Below, in pieces: positions 48,601-59,420 of a stretch of DNA of 64,000 bases (the stretch's first letter is position 1; each line of letters opens with the position of its first letter). Below the pieces are notes generated by a model. It was not told where the DNA came from. It worked only from the letters and a program-made list of their open reading frames with translations, and made no database searches. A program made the position numbers and the translations under genes. The DNA is from Toxoplasma gondii ME49 (Eukaryota; Apicomplexa; Conoidasida; Eucoccidiorida; Sarcocystidae): NCBI RefSeq assembly GCF_000006565.2, contig NC_031478.1:6472212-6536211 (forward strand). Reading direction: 5' to 3'.

Positions 48601-51600
48601 ATTGCGGCCTTTGTTCTCTCTTCAAAGCGTGTCTCCAATACTTCTCGAAAGAGGCTTTCTTCTCGCGTCCTCTGTCTGTCTCTTCAGGCTTGGCGCCGAG
48701 TGTCGCTTCTGTTGCCGGTGATAGCGGAGCTGTTTGCTTGTCCAGTGCTGGACATCGCGTTCCGCGTCGAACCGTTTCTCTCGCTTTTCTGCAACAAGAC
48801 GCGTCTCCAAGAGCCGCAGAAAGGAGCGGCGGTGAAGCGAAAAGACGAGGTCCTGCCGAGCGACTTCTCCCCGCAAGCGCTTGCCCCCTTCCTCACCAAC
48901 ATGCTTCAGCTCGTCTATCAAAAGGTCTGTCTCTCAGAGGCGCAAGAAGCTCGCGGTGGGCGTCAGAGACTGTTTGACGAAGGCGGACGACGGGGTTTCG
49001 GCAAAGTTGTGGATGGTGCTTTCGCACTGGAATAACTCGTAATTTCGGAGTAGAAAGTAGTTGGGTGGAGGATACGGTTTCCTTGTCGCAGCCCACCAGC
49101 TCTGTTTTGGCAAACAGGGATTGTTTTCCGGTGTTCATTCTCTATACCATACCTGCAAACGCATGTGCAGCGAGGCGAACACCAACGCCGTTGTGTGGTG
49201 TTTTCGCTCAACAGGCGCAGACTCGTCTGTTTTCTCTCGGAGCTGTGGTAGCCTGTGTCGCTTTTCGTTGTCTTTCGCTCTCGCCTCCCGTTTGTCCTTC
49301 CCTGCATCTCGTTCTTCGTCTCGGCTTCTTCCCCTTCGTGGCTCAAGTTCTCATGTTTCTTGTCAACTTCCTTCTGGGTTGTTCTTGATGCCCTTCGCCG
49401 CGCCCCAGGTCGTCGCCCTACAGTCCGAGGAGATCGAGACAGAAGCCGGCGGCGGGCCTGGTCTAGACGAAGACGAATCTGAGGACGAGGAGACAGTAAA
49501 AATGCGAGAGTACATGGAGGCAAGTCACGCGCTTCAAGAAACGTGGTTCGTCTGCATATGGAGACTGGTGCATATTGGTCAAAGTAGGGAGAGGAGACAG
49601 ATCTGCGAGAAAATAGGCAGGTAGATTGTTCAAATGAGATGCATGCGTGCAGAGAGAGAGGTAGGTCGATTTGCAGGCGAGTTCACCGAAATCGACCATT
49701 CCACTTGTATAAAGAGATATTTCCGACTGTGGCTCCAAGAGACGAGTTCACATCCCCGTAAGGTTGGCCTCAAGAAGTCGTTTTCGTCTGAAATCTAAGG
49801 TTCACGTGCCAGTGTTTTTCGTCAGACAGCGTCGCTTGTCAGAACCTGCAGAACGTTTCATCTGTTCTCCGACGCATGCAGAGCGGACAGTGAGTGTACG
49901 CGTGGACAGCTTGTCTGTGGTTTGACTGTTTGTTGGGGAGGCGGCAAGGGGAGAGCATGTCGTCTCGGCATGATTTTTTCTCGGAAAACTCCTCAAGACG
50001 TCTAGTGCAAGATAAAATGTAGGACGGAGAATCGTTTTAATGTTTCATCAGATACGCAGTATCCTCCAAGTGCTTAAAGTTGCCTTTTATCTTCATATGT
50101 TAGTGACCGATGCTGCATGCCTATCGTATTTAATTGGATTAATCGTCTTTCAAGCGGCTTTTTGCTGCGTCGTTTCCGTCGCCACAGGGCTGCTTGTGTC
50201 GAGAGTGCCTGCTGGGTTCTGTCTCCTGTGCCTGTTCAGCTAGCCAGCCAGTTGTACAAGCGGGTGTTCCTGGTGTATCCGGCGCACTCGTTTTCGTGGC
50301 TTCAACAGACGATTCAGCAGGTCTGCAGTCGGCTGTCGCTTTCCAATTCTTCGGCTTCTTCTCTTTCCGCGACGTCTTCCCTCTCCTCTTCCTCTGCTCT
50401 CTCCGCCTCCTCCGCTGCCCGAGTGTGGCGCGAAGCGGGGGCGGCTCTGCATCTGCTTCTGCTGTCTGCAGAGAACGTCAAGGACATGCCTAGAGAGTTG
50501 AAGGACCAGTCTCAGCCTCTCCCCACATGTCTCTTCACCCTTCTGCAGACCGAGGCCTTGTTCCGCTTCTTGCCTGCGCTCGCGCCGCCCCCGAGCGTCC
50601 GGCTTCTTCTCCTCTCCGTCCTCGGCCGCTTTGCGCCGTTCTTCTCTCACCATCCCCAGTTCCTCCCCGTCGCTCTCCAGCTCCTCCTAGGTCCCGCCTT
50701 CCTCAACCTCGCACCCGAGACGAAACACGGAGGCGCGCAAGGTGCCGCGCGACTTCGGCGTCGCCTCGCATGTGTGGCGGGCCGCAGCTGTTTGTCTCTC
50801 TTGCGTTTTCTGAAGAGCACGCAGCCACAAGTCAGTGCGTTCTCTCTCGACATTCTCCAGGCTCTGCAGACTGAGAACTGTCTCCAAATTCCGCTGCCGA
50901 GTCCGGCGCGCGGTGACGCCGAGACAGAAAACCACACCGGCGCTGCGCTCGTCCCGAATAAACTGTTCTCTGTCGACGACCAGCAGCTTCTCTTCGAAGC
51001 CGCTGGCGTCCTGCTCGGCGCCCGACACACCGGCAACCAGGAGCCTCGGACCCGATCTCAGGCTGCGGAGACAGAGGGACAGGCGCCGCGTCTCTCCGAT
51101 GCGGGGAAAGCTGCCGCTCGCGCCTTGACGCAAGCAGAACGCATGCGCCTTCTCCACCAACTGCTTCAGCACCTCATTCCAGCTTTCGATGCCGCAAAGG
51201 TGAGGCGCCTCCACGCTCTGTCGGTCAAACAAACCAGCAGTGTGGCTTTCTTCTCTTGCCTTTTAGTGTTTGCAGACGTTAGGGCGGAACGAGATGTAGG
51301 TCTTCGTGGACACACAGATTGATATACGTGCAGATAGGTCCATTGGCATGGAAAAATAGGTTTCTATTTGTGCAACAAATAGGTTCTCATACGTGCAGAT
51401 AACTTTAAATATATATGTATACGTATATATATGTATATATATGTATATATGGGTATATGGCTGTATCGTTCATATGCATTTAGGGGGGTTCAGATGGCTT
51501 TGCCGCACGTAGAAAAGATAATTTGCCGCAGCGCGAGCGCCGATCCAAGCACCGGGAGCGTACTACATGTAATTCTGTGGGGTGAAAGGTCGTTGCATCT

Positions 51601-54600
51601 AAAATGTCTTTACAAGGAATTGTGGTGTCTTGCATGCAGAGGCAAGTCACATAATACAACCCGCAACTGTGATGTGCATGCACAGACGGTTACATGTGCA
51701 GGCATGCGACACAGATGCTACGCATTCCCCTACACAAATACAAATACACAAAGAAACACACTGCAAACATATATATGCATATATATATATATATATACAA
51801 ATAGACAGATGGATAGATAGATATAGCGAGGTAGACCGGTAGACGCAATTTTACTTATGTGCATAGATAGGCACATTTGGAGACATACAGTAAGAGGCGT
51901 AGCACTATATTTACAGGTACATTGACGTGTATGTAGACATCTGGAGAGGGAGGCACAGACATCTTTTACATGTATATGTAGATCGACGCATGTGTAGCCA
52001 TGCACAGAGAGAGGCATCGTCATATATGGAAGGATGTGCAGATATATACACGTGTATAGATAAAGAGACGTATATAGAGACATCTACGGAGTGAGAAACA
52101 TGAGCACTCAATCGTGTATTTTAGGGTGTTTGTGCTTTCTTTAGCTCTCACAGTTGTCGAGTCCAGAGGAAGCGGCTTGCTGGGCTTTGTTGTGGGCGCG
52201 AACGTGCAACGCCATCGCTTCTTTGACGAAGTCTTTTCCGTCGACTGAATGCCGAGAGTCTTCGGGCGACAGAACTCGAGAAGTCTGGAGAGAAGCTTTC
52301 CAGCATATCTCCTACGCTACACAGGTTAGACGATAGTGATGCCTATAAGTATGTCACCTTTATGTATACACGTTTGTGTTAATATATGTATATATATATA
52401 TATATATGTATTTGTAGGTGTGTGGCTCCAAGCACGAGTATATACGCAATTACGTGAATGTATTCGCGCTTGTACATATGCTTCTGTGCGCCCATCCTAC
52501 AGTATGCATACGCGTGTATACACATACACACATCCGCACGAAATGTGTACATTTATGTATACATATATTTTTATATATATGCATGGATATGCATTTGTAT
52601 TCATGTAAGTGGCGCGTGAAATTGTGGCGCTTTGAGGTGTGTTTTGCAGTGTCTGAGGACGCATGCGCCGGCATTGGAAAGGGACACACACGAACCTAAA
52701 AAACAGATTTTTCGTCAGTGCTCAAGACTCGACGCGAGACTCCGTTCTTCGTTTTTTTTCTGGTACTATCCCAGATATCGGACGCGGTCTGTATGTCTTT
52801 TTCTTGGTTTCTTTTCGCTCGCAAAAAGCCAAGAAGATTGGACAGGAACTCTAACAGCGATGTTTCGGTTCAATGCTTCTCTGCTTCTGTCTCATCTCTG
52901 GACTGCATGTGTTTCCGCGCAGGTGGCTTTGTCGCCTTCGTCGCTACGACCTGATATCGGGAACGTCTTTCTGTTTTCTCCCTTTTTCCACTCGTTCGTC
53001 TTTCTGCTTCGGCGCGGCCTGCAGCTCTTGAACGTGGACATCCTCCCCGTTATGCACGCGACGCTGCCGCTGCTCTACGAGGCCTTGCCCTCTGCGTTTT
53101 CTGCCTCCTCGCGAGCGCTCGCCGATCCGGAAAGGTTTTTTGTCGCCTCTGCATTCACCCCTGGCACCGGGGCTGCTCCCTGTACACCGCAGGGCTGTGG
53201 CGCCCAGCTCGCCAGTCTCGTCACCTATTTTCTCGTCACTTTGAAGGAGAAGAGTCTCGTCGCTCGCGGCGGTTTTCTCTGCGATGATCTCTTACGCAAG
53301 TGAGTTCGGAGGGGAGCCAGGGGAACTGCATGCATCGGTGGAACACAGAGATTCGCCTTTCCATTTACGGGGACGTTTTTGGGGTATATGGTTTAGGGTG
53401 TACATACAGCCTAAATAACTACCGAGGTGTTCACTTTGATATTCTCATTCTGACCCTCTTGCGAAGTGTCTGATTGAAGACCCATCTTTTTTGTACAAAC
53501 GAACTGTTGGTCACGATGTTCCCGTCGACGGTCTCCTTCCGAACGTCTGACTTTTTTGCATGCATGCCATTCTGTTCGCGATTTTCAGCCTTTTTTGGCG
53601 GCACTTTACGCTTTGGTGGCGAGCGGAAACGGAGTCTCCAGAGCTGCTTCGAGACCAGGCGGAGCTGCAGGAGCAGCTGACTCTGCTTCTCAACACGGTG
53701 GGGAAAGAGGCGCCGTCTCTGCTGACTGCTTTTCTCTTGGCTGTCCCCGTGTCTTCGTCGGCATGCGCGACGGCAGTCTCGAGCCTGGCAAACGGTGTGG
53801 CGGTGGATACCGGTCCCCAAACGCCATCGCTCGCTGCTCTACGTTCGTTTCGCAGTGACAGTTGTCGGGAGTCCTTCGTCGGGAATCTCCGGAGTCTCCA
53901 GCAGCATCTCTTCTCCGTGGCGTCGCAGCCAAGTCCTATGGTGCCGGCGCCCGCCTCCTACCTGTCTCTCGGCCAAGGCGTGGTTGCCAGTGGACTCGAA
54001 TTCTCGGACTTGCGGAACGTCTTCCTTGCTGGACTTCAGGAGCTCTTCGTCGCTGCGTCGGCCTCTCCGCCGCGCCTCCGGGAGGGCCTCGACCCCCTGC
54101 ATGCGACGCGCGTCGGTGTCTCCTGCTTCCTGCTTTTTTCCCTGTCTCCCGCGAGTGCTGGGAACTCTTCAGCCTGCGTCTATGCGATCCAGACGTGGCT
54201 AGCTGTCGTCCAACATGTCTTGGTGGAGAACATCTCGGGCGCCGCCTTCCCTCATCTGCAGCAGATCCAGGCCTTCCTCCAAGTCCACGTTCGCGAGAAG
54301 CCTCAGGACGCAAAAGCGGAGCTGCTGCGGCCGCCTCCAGAAGTCCAGGAGAAAGCTGCAGACGAACTCCTTCGCCTCTTGCCTGCACGTGAAATCTTCG
54401 CTGCCACCAGTGCCCTCGTCCTCCACCTCGACGTCGCCGCCGACGCCCAGCAGGCCCGCGTGAGAACGAAGGGGAGGGCGCAGTTTTAGCCGACGGACCG
54501 CATCCGTCGACTCAACGCGAAGAACAGAAACGTTGTAGTAAATAAGCAAGTGCGTACGACTCCAATTAGGAGAGACAGAGAGAGAGAGACAACGCGATTC

Positions 54601-55831
54601 GTTGAGTCTGCTGTACACCACCGCGCACTGGCCTGCTGTGGACAGCTAAAATGCTCTGTCTCAGTATCCGCTGATGAACGAAATTTGCTTAGAGCGTGAA
54701 ACCTGCGGCCTCGAAGGATTCACTGCTGACACCGGGGTTCTGTTCAAAGGAGAAAATCTGTGAAAGCTCCGGGCGCGTTCGCTTCTGGCTTCTGGCCAGC
54801 ACGGCGCAAGTCCACATGCAGGTGACCGTGTGGCTGGCGACAGGGAAACGCGCCTGGTGAAATTGCGTTCATGTGCATGCATATGCGAATGCAAATTTCG
54901 GTGGACAGCTCGGTGCCCCTCGGTTACTCTGGTGCATGTACATCCGACGTTCATCCGTGGTCCGAGGTACGTAGTGGCTGGGGGGGAGGAACGTTGGCCA
55001 GCGGCGGGGGGAGCTTCCCTTTGAGGGGTAATCTCCGGATTGTGTCGGAAGATAGGACTGCATGCACAGCTTCCATTTTCGACTTGTGTGTATGTAGGTT
55101 CTTGGAGACGTCTGCAGTCTCTGGCGACTCTTCGTCTTGGGTCCTGGCGGGACTGTCACCTCCTGTTCAACGCCGAGTCGACAGAACGGTGCGACGTCTT
55201 CGCTGTTTGCTCTCGCGGCGGTGCTCTCCCATTTCTTCCAGCCTATTCAGCGCCTTCTTTTCTCCTCCCTCGCCGACGCCCTTTATGGCTTCTTCACCCG
55301 ACAAAAGGAGACAGGAGCTGGGATATCTACGCCTGAGAAATGCGCTGAAGACGCTTCTCAGGCAGCGGCGATGCTTGTTCAGGTAATCACATCGACCGCT
55401 TACCAGCACAGAGCGAATGCAACTGGAGAGGGACATGTTCGAAAGTGCACCTATCCGACCATGTCCTTACACATATACACATATACATACATATGTATAT
55501 ATATATATATATATAAAGAGAGAGATGCATGCACATGCGTGTCTGCGCATGTCCATGTGCATCGGCAGACTTGGGGTATCTGAATATGGGTGGAATCTCA
55601 ACGTGCCATAAACATATACGTGTAGTGTGTCGTACGTTTATACATGCATGTTTGTCTTGTTTCCTGTCGTTGCCCCGTGATCTTTCTTCGTATGCTTTCT
55701 GTGTTTCCCCAGAACGCTGGATTTTGTCTTGGTCCCTTGCTTTTCCGCAGAGCCTGGTGGAGACGGCAGATCTTCGGACGAGCAAAGAAAACGTTCGGCA
55801 ATGGGTTTTGGCGCAGCGGCAACCGAGGTAG
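45664..55831 (+). CDS. exportin-T (tRNA nuclear export receptor, XPOT/LOS1 family)
   Basis: Karyopherin-beta HEAT-repeat protein that exports tRNA with Ran-GTP. Exons: 45664-46374, 46863-47312, 47803-48075, 48688-48924, 49409-49519, 50240-51199, 52145-52324, a segment from 52650 to 53299 that probably hides one intron, 53589-54459, 55098-55382, 55751-55831. All placed junctions agree in phase. Family landmarks match XPOT in order: VKNKTALLLVRLVQTDFPSTWP; LDVCLRILLLLHQEVVEDS then RRDAE; IIGRFIGYMDLLLPPS; the acidic DEDESEDEETVKMREYME before LASQLYKRVFLV; RSCLSLLRFLKSTQPQVSAF; LFSVDDQQLLFEAAGVLLG; and the end VRQWVLAQRQPR. The product is about 1,530-1,600 residues against about 960 in human; the excess is polar insertions. 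Uncertain points are a GTCTGT donor after 48924, a GCAAGT donor after 49519 (probable GC-AG intron), and the split inside 52650-53299, where exon signal resumes after TTTCCGCGCAG at 52920. Confidence 0.88.
51409..51450. repeat. TATATG/TATACG-rich microsatellite in exportin-T intron
   Basis: A short TA-based repeat in the large intron after 51199. Similar tracts in the same gene lie at about 47708-47728, 51775-51797, 52383-52409 and 55494-55515, all intronic. Confidence 0.8.
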
Positions 55832-56039
55832 TGACTGTTCACGAAAAAACATGTTTTCGAGAGGAGAGAGGAAGTGCACGAGCCAGAAGGAGACACACTT
55901 AATTTTTCGTGACCTCGCAGTCACAATCCTCTCGCGCGAACGGGATCCTTTTCGCCTTCTGTGAACCCCGTCTTGAATTTTGTGCGCAATCTACATCTTC
56001 CTCAACACTGGCCAGGCCCGCTGGGATGCTGTTCCCAGT

Positions 56040-56345
56040 GTAGCTACGAGGAACGCGAAGAGGAACGGAAAGAGCAGGAGAAGGGAGGCGATAATACGAG
56101 AAAGAAGGACAAGAGAGAAGATGCATGAATAGGTGAGAGAAAGGAGAACGAGAGAAAGCAAAAGAAACACGCGTGAGGACACAGAGGAAGAGGAAGGGAA
56201 GAGGGGGGAGCATGCAAGTCCAGAGAGAGAAGAGAAGAGTAGGGGGAAAGAGAGAGACCAATGGAGAGGCAGGAGGGTGAGAGAGGAAGAGCAGGGCATT
56301 GTCGACTGTGGAGAAGAGGCTCAAGAGGAATTTACTTTAGGAGAG
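56040..56345 (+). repeat. purine-rich (GA-rich) tract
   Basis: About 300 bases with mostly A and G on the plus strand, made of irregular GAGAGAAG/GGAAGAG words. It lies about 200 bases after the exportin-T stop, perhaps in or just past the 3' UTR. There is no exact repeat unit. Confidence 0.7.
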
Positions 56346-59270
56346 ACAGAGAGAGCCCGTAGCTTATGTCATCTAGGAAGTCGACGAGTAGGCCGTGGCT
56401 CCCGGATGTTCCGTTGAACGGCACAAGAGAACCTCTCCGAGCAGCTTCAATGTTCCATCCATGCCTGGTCTCCGCGTTGCTGCACTGAAAAACTCGTTCA
56501 CGCATGCCTTTCTTTCCGTACGTCCCAATACGTGGAAAATGCAAGCAGCGTGTGTGTATCTCTCCCAGGGGCAGCCAGGGGTGAGGGTGTGCTGCACAAG
56601 ACGCATTTGATATGTTTTTCATACGCAGGCAGGAACATTATGTGCGACATGCACATGCTTTTCCACCAGTCTGAGTGCTTTCAGTAGATGTACGCCAGCT
56701 GACTAGACAGCTCCATCCTTACTCTACTGTTGTAGGCGCGTCGCTTTTGGTGGAGCTGCATGATAGCCCTGCATTTAAATTGAAGAGAAGATCGATTTTT
56801 CTATTCGTGCAAAAACCAGGTCAAATCACCTCCGATGTCGGCTACGAAGTATGTGGCCTTCGAAACCGAGGCGCCAAGGGATTTCAAGTGCATGCATGCG
56901 CGTATATTTTTGACATACAGTTCCTTGTTGTACGAACTCGTTCTTTCCGCTTGTTTTACGTACTCGCTTTCTCTTGCCAACAATGATAAACAGAGATGCT
57001 TGTTGATCCAGGGAGGGGTGGCTGTTTGGGGTCCGTTATGTGCTTTGACAATGCCAGAAGATAGGCGTTCGAGCGTGTGTCCCAGTGACCTGTCCGCGCT
57101 TGATTTAGACACAAAGATTTCTTGTGTTGGAATAAGCCAAGGCATTTGGGACGGCGTATTGATGACGAGAGTGCAACTTAGAGAAATACACCCACTGGAC
57201 ATAGACTGCTGGACCGCCGCATGTTTTGTCAAAGACGCATGCTGAAGACGGGTGTTTGAGCCCGTGCGCTTTATCGTACAAGTGACTGTGTCAGTCTATT
57301 GACACAAAGAGACACCTGCTACCACAGGGGGAGGCAGGGTGGAAAAGGATGACAGAATGCATTCTCCAGGTGATTTTGTTCAACGCATGCAACAGCGGTT
57401 AAGATCTGCGTATCTGAGCACGTGGATGGAGCTACATCCATAAGCAACTCGAAGAATCACGCAGGCTGATGTGCGGGGCCGCGTTCCACCTATTGGTAGT
57501 GCACAGGAGGTTTCTTGTTTCTTTGGTTTCCCCCTTTTCCTGATTTGAAACGGTGTAGCGACGCTGTTGGGACAAGCGAAAGTATCCAAGTCATCTCGAT
57601 CACTGATGCCTTTCGAGCTTCTGTTAACCAAGCTCTGTCACTCCTTAAGCATTGGCACCTGCGAAGAAGCGTCATTCAGTCAGATCTATCTGAAAAATAC
57701 TAATAAAGGCCCCAGACTCAGAGGAATTGACGGCAGCGTACTTCCACTTCAGCATACTTCGATGAAATTTAAAGATAAAGTAAGGGGGAGGCGTCCAGTC
57801 AAGGAGTTGTGGCGAAAGGTAACGCTCTATCCTTCGGCCTGGGGCGTTACGGAATTTCAAAAGTAACAACAGACGAAGGCGCACAGCTGCCGGCGGCCGT
57901 GTCTGAACGTAATGCCGCTTGATGCTGTTCCGATAATTTTGTCGTTAGAGATATTTCATTGACGCGCTGAGGACCTCGTCGAGCATTCATGCGCGTACAT
58001 GCAATGTTCAGGCTGGGATCTCTGAAACATTGCGTGGCGAAGGCTTCCAAGAAAACGGCAGAGGGTCCTGATTCGACATGCAGTGTGAAAAAAGCGATTT
58101 ACAAGTGGGAAGCTTTTACACACGTGTCGCAGGGAAAGCTTCATAGGCCCCAACACAGAACGACATAGACGCACAGGCAAAACCAAGGTCATTGTGAATA
58201 GAAAACATAAGGGAAGCCTCTGTATACGAAGACTGGAGAACCTGTCTGCACCGAACACATGAACAAGTGGATGAGACGAAGACAACACATCATGTACCCA
58301 GCGCCTAGCCTTCAACATAACAAATGAGAGGGCAATGAGGAAGCGAGATTGGGTCTTTCTTTTTGCTAAATTCTCCGAAGCGTTTTAATGTAGTCTGACA
58401 GCTTCTCAACCGTTGTGTGTCTCACGTCCACAGACGGCAAAGTGATTCCGCACGTTCCAAACTTAAGGGAAGAGTACCGTACGAAACAGGATTATGCGTG
58501 ACGAACCTGCTGCAGAAACAAATAGAACTACCGAGATAGGAGTCAAATGCACGTTTAATAAATACGCCTATTTTGGGCCAGTAGAAGGACTGAGAAAAGG
58601 AAATTTTTCGAGGCGTCAAACTGCACTCAGGCACCGGCGACATACCCGCGACCGTCCCACATGTGTGTCCTTTTTAGCCTTTTGTCGTTCTGCACTTTTG
58701 CTGGATCTGCATCGAAAACCCTTGCCATACTCGTCGACTTGCGGAGCAAGTGATAATGACGACAGATGTCGAGTCATTTTGACTGTCTGCGCCATGCGGG
58801 TACGGCGCAGATATTACGCGGATGCGGAATGAGAGTGAACCAGCTGAAACTATAATGCGGCAGCTTGACTGTGTGAAACAGCTTTCTAGATGTGTCGAAA
58901 ATACCTGTTTTTTCCACGCTCCCGTGAGTAAAAGTGTAGCGGTGACCGACCGTTTGCCAAAAAAGAGGGCTCCAAACTTAGTTCAAGTTCCATTGCCACA
59001 GGCAGGTCGACGTCAACCTCCCGCCCCCTTCCCCCCGAGGTTACAACCTTCAAGAAAAATGAACAATATAGTATCTAGGATTCGGAATTTGAGTCCAGTT
59101 ATGAGGCATATACAGCCAAGTTCTTTATGATTGCTTGTTCGTGCGACAGCCACGGAGCTGTTGGTGTACACGTTCGGCTGTGTGGTATTTGAACGCACTG
59201 TGAACAAGCTCTGCAGTTATCCCTTCCATGAGATCCCATAAAGAAGCACAACCCTTGGCGGGGGTAGGGT

Positions 59271-59420
59271 GACTAATGGTCGGACGGTACGCCGGGGAAA
59301 ACAGGCCAGATACTATTTGCAGTTCTAATCCTCGGATTGTTTATACACCTCGATGTCGGCTCATTACACCTCGCTATTGAATAAGATTCAGTTGGGATAA
59401 AGAGTTTACCGTCAAATGTA
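59271..59420 (+). pseudogene. mitochondrial LSU rRNA fragment (NUMT), domain V
   Basis: The words GGTACGCCGGGGAAAACAGG (about 59285-59304) and CACCTCGATGTCGGCTCA followed by TTACA (59346-59368) are the conserved bacterial/organellar 23S rRNA sequences around E. coli 2440-2515, next to the peptidyl-transferase centre. They are in the right order and nearly right spacing. The canonical GGGGATAACAGGCTGATAC reads GGGGAAAACAGGCCAGATAC here, so it has drifted by a substitution and a small insertion. Downstream AT-rich bases (to about 59430) may belong to the same insertion. I infer a nuclear copy of a mitochondrial rRNA piece, separate from the domain IV piece at 10356. Confidence 0.85.

Noticed and set aside
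48144..48977. 277-codon plus frame in exportin-T
   Set aside because: It spans an intron and reads exon 48688-48924 in the wrong frame; the frame giving AWRRVSLLLPVIAELF fits exportin-T.
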